Counted from the first letter of the stretch, positions 1 through 5,431 are shown. The stretch is 5,676 nucleotides of DNA from Kiritimatiellota bacterium (GCA_013151705.1 JAADHT010000216.1:9504-15179); one strand, 5' to 3'. Numbers and translations: made by a program. The notes: generated by a model from the letters alone, not told the origin.

Positions 1-97
1 GAATATCCGAAAAGGTGAAATCGAGATCACCTTTGTCTTGTTTTAATTTTCCGGGATCGTTGTCAAACGACAAATCGTCTTTCGAATCATTACCCAT
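1..97 (-). CDS. N-terminus of an unidentified acidic protein (partial)
   Basis: The first 32 residues of a minus-strand protein are visible before the left edge cuts the gene. The ATG at 97-95 is preceded by GGGAG (110-106) with an 8-nt spacer, a good ribosome site. The visible part is hydrophilic and rich in Asp and Lys (begins MGNDSKDDLSFDNDPGK), with no hydrophobic segment and no signal peptide, so it looks like a flexible acidic tail at the start of a cytoplasmic protein. I do not recognise the family. It is oriented like gpmI, but 200 nt of non-coding DNA separate them, with a possible promoter at 136-164, so it is probably transcribed on its own. Confidence 0.6.
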   Translation of the reverse strand, partial: MGNDSKDDLSFDNDPGKLKQDKGDLDFTFSDI

Positions 98-135
98 AGC
101 CGCTACTCCCTGATACCCAAGATATTCAGCGATTT

Positions 136-164
136 AACATAGTGTGTCTTAACAAATTATGCAA
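136..164 (-). promoter_or_regulatory. Possible promoter for the left-edge gene
   Basis: On the minus strand TTGCAT (164-159) and TATGTT (141-136) are separated by 17 nt, about 40 nt upstream of the ATG at 97. The hexamers match the sigma-70 consensus only at 3/6 and 4/6 positions, so this is a weak prediction supported mainly by spacing and location. Confidence 0.3.
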
Positions 165-176
165 ATGATCTTGCGG

Positions 177-202
177 AAAAAAACAATAATTCCCAAGGGG
201 AA
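177..202 (-). terminator. Possible weak intrinsic terminator after gpmI
   Basis: Read on the minus strand, TTCCC-CTT-GGGAA (202-190) is followed by TTATTG and seven T (183-177). The stem is only 5 bp and the T run starts 6 nt after it, so it is weak. It lies about 95 nt past the gpmI stop and before the left-edge gene, where a terminator would be expected. Confidence 0.35.
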
Positions 203-297
203 AACAACATATGTCGCATTTCGGCGCTAATTCCACCCGTAATCCCAATATTGGGACGAAACGCGGTGTTCACTCGACTTTCGAACAAGCTCTGGGA

Positions 298-1956
298 CTA
301 TTTGAATTTCAGTACGCTGGGATCGTAGTTCGGAGGCGTTTCGAATCCAAGCAACTCAATGCAGGCAGCCGCCAAGGAGCTGATGCCCAACTCGCCGCGC
401 AACTCCTTGAAATACTCTTCCTTGGAGTCGGGATCATACAATACGCAGGGCACGGGATTGAGAGAATGACTGGTCTTCCTTTTCGGCGCTCCGTCGGAAT
501 CAAGCGAAACATCGCCGGTTTTTTTGTCATGCTCGTACATATCGTCGGCATTGCCATGGTCGGCGCTGATCAAAAGAACGCCTCCCGTGACTCTGACCGC
601 CTCCGCGACTCTCGCGACGCACAAATCCAAGGCTTCCATCGAGATCAGCACGGCATCGTATATCCCGGTGTGCCCCACCATGTCCCCGTTGGGATAGTTC
701 AAACGGATGAAATCGTATTTTCCGCTTTTAACGGACTCGCAGACCTTGTCTGTTATTTCGGCGCACTTCATCCATGGGCGTTGCTCGAACGGAATCACAT
801 CCGAAGGCACCTCGACATAGGTCTCCAAGGAGTCGTCGAACATTCCCGAACGGTTGCCGTTGAAGAAATATGTGACATGTCCGTATTTCTGGGTTTCGCT
901 GATGGCCAGTTGGCGAACATCCGAAGCGCAGAGATATTCTCCGAGGGTGTGGTCTATGACAGGTGGCGGAACCAGAAATTTTTTCGGCACCAGCAAGTCC
1001 CCGTCGTACTGCATCATGCCGGCGTAGAGAACGTTCGGGCGCGGAGCGCGGTCGAATTTGTCGAAATTCTCCTCTTCGAAAGCCGCCGTGATCTCAATCG
1101 CGCGGTCTCCGCGGAAATTGAAGAAAATCACGGAATCGCCGTCAGCGATAGGACGCAAAGGCGAGCTTCCATCGTCGGAAATGACGAACGGTGGAAGATC
1201 CTGGTCTATCGCACCCGTCTCTTTCCGCAAATTCTCCACCGCCTCCTTGGCGCTGGCGAATTTGCGCTCCTTTCCGAGAACATGCGTGTCCCATCCCTTG
1301 CGGACCATGTCCCAGTTCGCTCCGTATCTGTCCATCGTGATCACCATACGGCCGCCTCCGGAGGCGATGCGGAAATCACAGTCGCCGGACGAGTTTAATT
1401 CAGCCAGAAAAGATTCGATGTCGCCGATATACTCCAAAGCGGAGGTTTCGGGGACGTCCCGGCCGTCCAGCAGGGCATGGACTCCTACCTTTTCAACGCC
1501 CGCGGTTTTCGCGGCCGTCAACATGGCTTTGAGGTGGTTTATATGACTGTGGACATTGCCGTCGGACAACAATCCGAGAAAATGAAGTGTCGCTCCTGTC
1601 GCGGCGCAATTGTCTATGAGCTCTTTCCACGCTTCGCCCGCGAACATTGCGCCGCTCTCTATGGAGTCGTTTACAAGTTTGGCGCCTTGCGCCACCACCC
1701 TGCCGCAACCAATGGCGTTGTGTCCGACCTCGCTGTTGCCCATATCCTCATCGGACGGAAGGCCGACCGCGGTTCCATGGGCTTTCAACGTGGTGTGCGG
1801 CGATGTCGCCGTCAGTCGATCCAAAGTCGGGGTGTTCGCGGCGAGGACAGCGTCGCCTTGTTCGTATTTTCCGTATCCGACTCCATCCATAATCATCAAA
1901 ACAAGAGGACCTTTCCGGCCGGCGAAGTTCGGATTCCGCATTAATTTCTCTACCAT
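298..1956 (-). CDS. gpmI: 2,3-bisphosphoglycerate-independent phosphoglycerate mutase
   Basis: This cytoplasmic enzyme interconverts 3- and 2-phosphoglycerate in glycolysis and gluconeogenesis using two metal ions and a phosphoserine intermediate. All family landmarks are visible in 552 residues: metal-binding D24 in MIMDGVGYG; catalytic S75 in DMGNSEVGHNAIG; the substrate loop ALLDGRDVPETSA (161-173); FNFRGDRA (279-286); D425 and H429 in NGDMVGHTG; D466-H467 in SADHGNADDM; and H497 in TSHSLNPVPC. It is longer than the roughly 510-residue form of Bacillus or E. coli and closer to the 550-residue branch. The ATG at 1956 is chosen because AAGGAG (1970-1965) sits 8 nt upstream. A TTG further out, at 1974, would place the start within the ribosome site. 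The gene appears monocistronic: a strong terminator (2054-2087) lies upstream and the next gene in the same direction has its own ribosome site. I saw no convincing sigma-70 promoter in 1957-2053. Confidence 0.97.
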   Translation of the reverse strand: MVEKLMRNPNFAGRKGPLVLMIMDGVGYGKYEQGDAVLAANTPTLDRLTATSPHTTLKAHGTAVGLPSDEDMGNSEVGHNAIGCGRVVAQGAKLVNDSIESGAMFAGEAWKELIDNCAATGATLHFLGLLSDGNVHSHINHLKAMLTAAKTAGVEKVGVHALLDGRDVPETSALEYIGDIESFLAELNSSGDCDFRIASGGGRMVITMDRYGANWDMVRKGWDTHVLGKERKFASAKEAVENLRKETGAIDQDLPPFVISDDGSSPLRPIADGDSVIFFNFRGDRAIEITAAFEEENFDKFDRAPRPNVLYAGMMQYDGDLLVPKKFLVPPPVIDHTLGEYLCASDVRQLAISETQKYGHVTYFFNGNRSGMFDDSLETYVEVPSDVIPFEQRPWMKCAEITDKVCESVKSGKYDFIRLNYPNGDMVGHTGIYDAVLISMEALDLCVARVAEAVRVTGGVLLISADHGNADDMYEHDKKTGDVSLDSDGAPKRKTSHSLNPVPCVLYDPDSKEEYFKELRGELGISSLAAACIELLGFETPPNYDPSVLKFK

Positions 1957-2053
1957 AATCACATCTCCTTTCAAAATATAAACAAGTCAGCAAGAATGCG
2001 GAAGACACGGCATTGAGCAAGCGTTGGAGAATGAATCCAACAGCGTGGAGTTC

Positions 2054-2087
2054 AAAAAAAAGTCCAACACGCGCAAACGTGCCGGAC
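2054..2087 (-). terminator. Strong intrinsic terminator for the 128-residue membrane protein gene
   Basis: On the minus strand a 10-bp stem GTCCGGCACG (2087-2078) / CGTGTTGGAC (2071-2062), with two G-U pairs, closes a TTTGCG loop and is followed directly by eight T (2061-2054). On the plus strand the same stem would have two A-C mismatches and no downstream T run, so the direction is clear. It ends transcription from the gene at 2189-2575 and separates it from gpmI. Confidence 0.85.
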
Positions 2088-2124
2088 GCGGTTCAACCCG
2101 AACGCCAAAAAGTTTGAATCGAGT

Positions 2125-2149
2125 CGGGAACCGATGGCATCGTTTCCCG
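2125..2149 (-). terminator. Accessory hairpin between the membrane protein stop and the main terminator
   Basis: CGGGAA (2125-2130) pairs with TTCCCG (2144-2149), then after one mismatch CGAT pairs with ATCG around a GGC loop. It lies 40 nt past the stop codon. Only a short T5 follows at a distance on the minus strand, so it may stabilise the 3' end of the mRNA or assist termination rather than terminate alone. Confidence 0.4.
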
Positions 2150-2188
2150 CATGCTATATGACGATCTCGCCAAGACTCGAGGATGGCG

Positions 2189-2575
2189 TCACATCATGCC
2201 AAACGTCTTGAGTGGCACCATAAACATCATGCCCATGGCGCTGAATGGCGCCTTGCAACCCTCCCACATCAAAGAGAGACCATGTTTGAACAGCCCGAAC
2301 GGCCATCCGAACATCGACTCGAACATCCCAATCGGCAAATACATGATGCCAGCTATTTCAACCCCGGTTTCGAACATGGCGTAAGCCATATTTTTCATCC
2401 CCTTCCAAATGTATGGCATGGCTTTTACGATGTAGGGCAACACGATAGGAATCAGTATTCCAGCCAGAATCGACATGGATATCGGCTCGAACGCCTCCGT
2501 TTTCGGAGCGGGAACCGTCATCGCCATAAAAGCAACCAGAACGATAAGCAACAGTTTTTTGTGGTGGCGCATCAT
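2189..2575 (-). CDS. Methionine-rich secreted or membrane protein of unknown function
   Basis: This is a 128-residue protein of no family I recognise. The N-terminus looks like a Sec signal: a basic start (MMRHHKK), a hydrophobic core (residues 8-21), then PAPKTEA, with possible cleavage after A28. A second strongly hydrophobic stretch covers about residues 32-50 (MSILAGILIPIVLPYIV) and could span the membrane. The remainder is aromatic, Gly- and Met-rich, with several near-hydrophobic segments (78-96, 113-122). Nineteen of 128 residues are Met and there is a single Cys (C107). The ATG pair at 2575/2572 is preceded by CGGAG 10 nt upstream. A GTG 33 nt further out (2608) would put basic residues inside an odd Phe-rich extension and lacks a ribosome site. 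Expression evidence is good: a near-consensus promoter sits about 54 nt upstream and a strong terminator downstream. It appears to be its own transcription unit. A role as a small membrane or envelope protein is inference. Confidence 0.75.
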   Translation of the reverse strand: MMRHHKKLLLIVLVAFMAMTVPAPKTEAFEPISMSILAGILIPIVLPYIVKAMPYIWKGMKNMAYAMFETGVEIAGIMYLPIGMFESMFGWPFGLFKHGLSLMWEGCKAPFSAMGMMFMVPLKTFGMM

Positions 2576-2628
2576 ATGCCGAAATCTCCGAAAGAAATAA
2601 AAAAACACTTATGCGTCGGCGAAATTGG

Positions 2629-2657
2629 AATATAGATGGGCTTTTGAAATATTTCAA
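2629..2657 (-). promoter_or_regulatory. Sigma-70-like promoter of the membrane protein gene
   Basis: On the minus strand TTGAAA (2657-2652) and TATATT (2634-2629) are separated by exactly 17 nt, each matching the consensus at 5/6 positions. Transcription would start near 2622, giving a leader of about 47 nt before the ATG at 2575. The -35 box lies inside a perfect 14-bp palindrome (2644-2657). Confidence 0.75.
2644..2657. promoter_or_regulatory. Candidate operator palindrome over the -35 box
   Basis: TTGAAATATTTCAA is a perfect 14-bp palindrome that includes the whole -35 hexamer of the minus-strand promoter and part of its spacer. Such placement suits a dimeric repressor, but no regulator is encoded nearby and an AT-rich palindrome can occur by chance. 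Confidence 0.35.
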
Positions 2658-2742
2658 GTCGGAAATCACGTTTTTTTCGAACCATCCGCCGCGTGGGTGT
2701 GATGTTTCACTCCGCATAAGCGCGCAAAGCGATCGACTGGCG

Positions 2743-2928
2743 TCAGCCAGCGCCGCGTGCGACTTGAAACGCCGTCAACTTGGCCTCATTGCAGTCGAGC
2801 AGGAAGGTCTTGTGCCCCATGTCGAACAGTTTTGTGAAAGCGTTTCGGTAGGCGGTCTCCCTCTCTATTCCGATTCTATAGACATGTTCGGAGACGGGAT
2901 CTCTTGATCCCGGGAAAGGATAATCCAA
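2743..2928 (-). CDS. Doubtful 61-codon small protein or gene remnant
   Basis: A minus-strand frame opens at TTG (2928) and ends at TGA (2743). Its later codons (TTC, GTC, GAC, AAC, CTG, GCC) resemble those of the clear genes here, and the product (for example FDMGHKTFLLDCNEAKLTAF) reads like real protein rather than low-complexity shadow. Against it: no ribosome site precedes the TTG, a stop lies 8 codons further upstream, and I recognise no family. A 7-bp hairpin (2895-2912) falls near the start. It may be a decayed fragment or a chance frame. The opposite strand is also open here but looks less gene-like. Confidence 0.3.
   Translation of the reverse strand: MDYPFPGSRDPVSEHVYRIGIERETAYRNAFTKLFDMGHKTFLLDCNEAKLTAFQVARGAG
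2895..2912. repeat. Perfect 7-bp inverted repeat (hairpin)
   Basis: CGGGATC and GATCCCG flank a TCTT loop. No T run follows on either strand, so it is not a standard terminator. It lies within the doubtful small frame and close to the strand-switch region. Confidence 0.5.
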
Positions 2929-2934
2929 AAGATT

Positions 2935-2946
2935 GCGAACGTTCGC
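2935..2946. promoter_or_regulatory. 12-bp palindrome upstream of the isomerase operon promoter
   Basis: GCGAACGTTCGC is a perfect GC-rich palindrome ending 26 nt before the -35 box at 2973, a position compatible with an activator or repressor site. No protein can be assigned to it. Confidence 0.35.
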
Positions 2947-2972
2947 GTATTAATTGTTCTCATTTCAAAAAC

Positions 2973-3000
2973 TTGACTTTTTTTACGAATAAACTAAATT
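2973..3000 (+). promoter_or_regulatory. Likely promoter for the leader ORF, isomerase and mtaB
   Basis: TTGACT (2973-2978, 5/6 to consensus) is followed after 16 nt by TAAATT (2995-3000, 4/6). The region is very AT-rich and contains a T run just after the -35 box. Transcription would start near 3007, giving a leader of about 270 nt before the isomerase ATG. It is the best plus-strand promoter seen before the operon. Confidence 0.5.
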
Positions 3001-3031
3001 AATCACCATTTCAAAATCAAAAGGAGTTATT

Positions 3032-3124
3032 ATGGAGGGAATTTCACCGGCGCTGTTTGCAAGCGTCTTCAAACAGGCTAAATTCATCCGCTTCGCATAT
3101 AGGGACGCCGAATCCTATATTTGA
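3032..3124 (+). CDS. 30-residue leader ORF of unknown function
   Basis: The ATG at 3032 has a strong ribosome site (AAAAGGAG, ending 5 nt upstream) and lies about 25 nt after the predicted transcription start. The 30-residue product (MEGISPALFASVFKQAKFIR...) is mildly amphipathic with no signal peptide or known motif. The frame stays open for 47 more codons past its TGA (to TAA at 3266-3268), so it could also be the start of a longer gene broken by a nonsense change. The ORF overlaps a region of nested inverted repeats (3059-3194), which suggests either a leader peptide tied to RNA folding or a chance frame inside a repeat. Good translation signals but no homology recognised. Confidence 0.4.
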   Translation: MEGISPALFASVFKQAKFIRFAYRDAESYI

Positions 3125-3194
3125 CGAGACTCGCGGTTTGATTCCGTACGATATCCCCCCGAAGGCGGATGTTTGAAAAGGATTCTCCGCTTGC
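3059..3194. repeat. Nested imperfect inverted repeats (structured leader RNA or dispersed repeat)
   Basis: Several arms pair in nested order: GCAAGCG (3059-3065) with CGCTTGC (3188-3194); TTCAAA (3068-3073) with TTTGAA (3172-3177); CATCCGCTTCG (3085-3095) with CGAAGGCGGATG (3160-3171), with one bulged base. Inside them ATATAGG (3097-3103) pairs with CCTATAT (3114-3120). Bulges between the arms are unequal. The region lies in the leader between the promoter at 2973 and the isomerase ATG. It could be a regulatory RNA fold or a palindromic repeat copied elsewhere in the genome. Both strands are largely free of stops, but that is not evidence of coding. Confidence 0.45.
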
Positions 3195-3209
3195 TCGCGA
3201 CGTTTTTCC

Positions 3210-3226
3210 AAAGCGAACGCTTTTTT
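3210..3226 (+). terminator. Possible weak terminator or attenuator in the leader
   Basis: AAAGC-GAAC-GCTTT (3210-3223) is followed by three further T, giving a T6 run at 3221-3226. The stem is short and AT-rich, so on its own it would be inefficient. It lies between the structured leader and the isomerase start, where attenuation would be plausible. Confidence 0.25.
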
Positions 3227-3280
3227 AACGGATTGGGATTTTGGCATTCCGGGGATCCACAAAAATAAAGGTAACGAGAA

Positions 3281-3894
3281 ATGAGAAGAATTCTAGCCGT
3301 CCTGCCTCTGATAGCGATGTGCGGTTGCGCGTCGATTTTACCACAAAACGAGAAAAAAGAAGTCGCGGTTCCCCCCCTCCAGTGAAGCAAGGTCCGCCGA
3401 TAGTGGAAATTCAAACGAATTTTGGCGACATCCAATTGGAGTTGTTCGAAAGGTCCGCTCCGATCACGGTAAGGAACTTTCTAGCGTACGTCGATAAAAA
3501 ACATTACGACGGCACTGTGTTTCATAGAGTGATAGGAAATTTTATGATACAAGGCGGTGGTTTCACCCAAAAGCTGTTGCGTAAAAAAAGCTCGCCTCCA
3601 ATCAAAAACGAGGCGGAAAACGGTTTGAGCAATAAACGCGGCACAATATCCATGGCTCGCACGTCTTTGGTGGACAGCGCCACCGACCAGTTCTTCATAA
3701 ACCTCAGAAACAACAAGTTTCTGAATAACAAGGACCACTCGGCCGAGAATTTCGGCTATTGCGTTTTCGGGAAAGTGGTGAAAGGAATGGATGTAGTCGA
3801 TAAAATTGCGCTTGCCAAGACCATTAGAAAAGGTTATTTTCAACATCTGCCTGAACGACCGATCATCATCAAACGTATTGTAAAAAAACGATGA
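3281..3894 (+). CDS. Lipoprotein cyclophilin-type peptidyl-prolyl isomerase, frame broken at a C7 run
   Basis: Cyclophilins catalyse cis-trans isomerisation of Xaa-Pro bonds. The ATG at 3281 follows AAAGG (3267-3271) and opens a lipoprotein signal: MRRILAVLPLIAMCGC, with C16 (or C14) as the lipidated residue, then a charged linker. That frame ends at TGA 3383-3385. The catalytic domain is in the -1 frame, and the two meet at seven C (3371-3377). With one more C the product is a continuous 204-residue protein with a Pro linker. In fused numbering it shows FHRV (R83), FMIQGG (F88, Q91), SATDQFFINL (Q137, F138, F139) and FGYCVFGKVVKGMD, the core of the active site, with no Trp at the usual cyclosporin position. 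An automated TTG start at 3241 gives an out-of-frame N-terminus with no ribosome site and is probably wrong. A GTG at 3382 could give a 170-residue cytoplasmic form. If lipidated, it would act as a periplasmic foldase. Its stop overlaps the mtaB start. Confidence 0.85.
3371..3377 (+). other. C7 homopolymer at the frame junction
   Basis: Seven C follow GTT; in the signal-peptide frame they read CCC CCC C(TC) and lead to TGA 7 nt later. A C8 version, or a -1 slip here, gives GTT CCC CCC CCT CCA GTG and enters the isomerase frame. Homopolymers of this kind are sites of sequencing error, slipped-strand mutation, and transcriptional or ribosomal slippage. Confidence 0.9.
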
Positions 3895-5219
3895 AAACAG
3901 CGGCGGCGGACACACTCGGATGCCGACTCAATCAAGCCGACACGGCCCTCGCCTTGAGCCGCCTTCGGGCCGCTGGATACGAAGTGGCCGTTCCGATCAA
4001 ATCCAACTCGTCCCCGGATTCCAGCAATAAACCCGACGTGGTGTTGATCAACACCTGCACCGTCACCGCGAACGCCTCCAGGAAAAGCCGCCAATTGGCC
4101 AGAAAATTCAAAAAACAGTTTCCGGACGCTTGCGTCGTGGTAGCTGGCTGCGACTGCGTGAACAATGAAAACTCCTGGTTGAGTGAGCCGGGGGTGGATT
4201 TGGTCGTCGCAAACGAAATGAAGCCTCGCGTCGCCGAACTCGTCGATGAATATTTTAAATGCCGTCCGGCGTCGTCCCCGACCTCGGAGCGTCCGGCGAC
4301 GCCTCGAGCCGCTTTCCCCTCTCCGGAAAAACGGGAGAAGCCCACGTTTCGAGAAAACGCCTTCGCCACCTTTCCATTCACGACGAAAGCGTATATCAAG
4401 GTGCAGGAGGGGTGCGACGCATTCTGCAACTACTGCATCGTTCCGTATGTCCGCGGACGCGAACGCTCCAGAGCTTGGGATGAGGTTATCGACGAGGCGA
4501 GGAGACTTCTGGACGACGGGCACAAGGAATTGGTGCTTACCGGCGTGAACGTCAGCGCATACGGCGATCGGGGACTTCGCATCGCCGATTTGGTTTCGAA
4601 ACTGGCTGGCGTTCCGGGAGATTTCAGAATAAGATTGAGCTCATTGGAGCCAAACGCTGAAAACGCGAGACTCGTCGATCTGATGGCGGACAACCCGAAA
4701 ATATGCCGTTTTCTACATGTCCCCCTGCAGCATGGGACGAACGAGATATTGAGGAGAATGGGCCGTTCGGAGGAATCCGCGAAATTCGCTGATTTCCTGA
4801 ACGAGGCGGAGGAGAAGGTGCCGGGAATACATCTCGGCACGGACCTCATCGCCGGATTTCCCGGCGAGACGGAAGAACTCTTCGAGCAATCTCTGGAATT
4901 CCTCTCTAAACTGCCGCTCGCCAACATACATGTCTTCGCATTCTCGGCGCGCGAGGGAACGCCGGCCGCGAAATTCGCGAATCAAATTCCGAAAAGAGTC
5001 TCCAAAAACCGCGCGGACAGATTGAAGGAACTCGCGGAAACGCTGGCCGCAGGATTCGCGGACTCTCAAAAAGGAAAACCTTTGACGATCCTCTTGGAGA
5101 AGCGGGTCGGCGAAACCGCGTTCGAAGGCTGGAGCGACAACTACCTCAGGGCGAGAGTCGAAGCGCCAAACGCCGCCGTCGGAGATCTGGTGGAATTGAA
5201 ATCTTTCCAGAATAAGTGA
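3891..5219 (+). CDS. mtaB: tRNA t6A37 methylthiotransferase MtaB
   Basis: MtaB is a radical-SAM enzyme that converts N6-threonylcarbamoyladenosine at position 37 of tRNAs to its 2-methylthio form, which aids decoding of ANN codons. The 442 residues show the three expected parts. The N-terminal methylthiotransferase domain has Cys ligands C11 (TLGCRLNQADT), C56 (INTCTVTA) and C87 (VAGC) for the auxiliary Fe4S4 cluster. The radical-SAM domain has C175, C179 and C182 (EGCDAFCNYCIVPYVRGRERSR), plus LTGVNVSAYGD, RLSSLEP, PLQHGTNEILRRMGR and DLIAGFPGE. A C-terminal TRAM-like segment (about 395-438) would bind tRNA. TLGC..NQ and the overall length place it with MtaB rather than MiaB or RimO. Unusually, two extra Cys flank C87 (C81, C89), and a Pro/Ser-rich linker (about 124-150) joins the first two domains. 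Its ATG overlaps the isomerase stop (ATGA, 3891-3894), so translation is probably coupled; no separate ribosome site is evident. Confidence 0.95.
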   Translation: MKTAAADTLGCRLNQADTALALSRLRAAGYEVAVPIKSNSSPDSSNKPDVVLINTCTVTANASRKSRQLARKFKKQFPDACVVVAGCDCVNNENSWLSEPGVDLVVANEMKPRVAELVDEYFKCRPASSPTSERPATPRAAFPSPEKREKPTFRENAFATFPFTTKAYIKVQEGCDAFCNYCIVPYVRGRERSRAWDEVIDEARRLLDDGHKELVLTGVNVSAYGDRGLRIADLVSKLAGVPGDFRIRLSSLEPNAENARLVDLMADNPKICRFLHVPLQHGTNEILRRMGRSEESAKFADFLNEAEEKVPGIHLGTDLIAGFPGETEELFEQSLEFLSKLPLANIHVFAFSAREGTPAAKFANQIPKRVSKNRADRLKELAETLAAGFADSQKGKPLTILLEKRVGETAFEGWSDNYLRARVEAPNAAVGDLVELKSFQNK

Positions 5220-5288
5220 GAATTCAGCGAGGGCGTATACGCGTAACGCTTCTATCTGATCGCTATTATGAATTTATCCACTATGATA

Positions 5289-5327
5289 CGCGGTTCCGGA
5301 GACGCGTCTTTTTTTCCGGATTCCGCG
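5289..5327 (+). terminator. Hairpin downstream of mtaB, possible terminator
   Basis: CGCGG-T-TCCGG (5289-5299) pairs with CCGGA-TT-CCGCG (5316-5327) as a 10-bp stem with a small internal bulge. Its loop holds the palindrome AGACGCGTCT (5300-5309), which runs into seven T (5309-5315). The T run lies inside the outer stem, so either the short inner hairpin terminates, or the outer hairpin forms and protects the 3' end. It is the only terminator-like structure after mtaB. The rest of 5220-5348 has no gene, only another palindrome (GCGTATACGC, 5233-5242). Confidence 0.45.
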
Positions 5328-5411
5328 GATTCAACGCCTTGCAAATAGCTACATTCAAGTTTGAAGTGCAACTTATGTCGTTTGATTAATGATGCCAATT
5401 GATGTATTACC

Positions 5412-5431
5412 ATTAATCTAGCAAGATTAAT
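5412..5431. repeat. Perfect 8-bp hairpin in the transposase leader
   Basis: ATTAATCT (5412-5419) and AGATTAAT (5424-5431) flank an AGCA loop. It ends 8 nt before the ribosome site (AAGGAG, 5440-5445). A further GATTAAT copy lies at 5384-5390. It could be a binding site for the transposase or an mRNA hairpin that limits translation, both of which are inference. Confidence 0.5.

Noticed and set aside
211..1398. 395-codon open frame on the plus strand
   Set aside because: It lies opposite gpmI, whose reading frame contains every family motif. The plus-strand product has no recognisable domain and is rich in Arg, His and Val as expected from an antisense shadow.
1975..2003. TATATT near the gpmI start as a -10 box
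   Set aside because: It would start transcription within the gpmI ribosome site, and there is no matching -35 box at the right distance.
2183..2635. 150-codon plus-strand frame, His-rich
   Set aside because: The many His arise from CAT, the reverse of the Met codons of the opposite gene, which has a promoter, ribosome site, signal peptide and terminator.
3044..3262. 72-codon minus-strand frame in the operon leader
   Set aside because: No ribosome site or promoter was found and it overlaps the inverted repeats. The open frame is better explained by the repeat structure, though a repeat-encoded peptide cannot be fully excluded.
3122..3268. TGA readthrough or selenocysteine in the leader ORF
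   Set aside because: TGA is used as a normal stop by the isomerase gene, no selenocysteine insertion element was recognised, and the downstream extension matches no family.
3241..3280. TTG start at 3241 for the isomerase
   Set aside because: No ribosome site precedes it, and the resulting first 45 residues are a basic, structureless read-through of the lipoprotein signal in the wrong frame.
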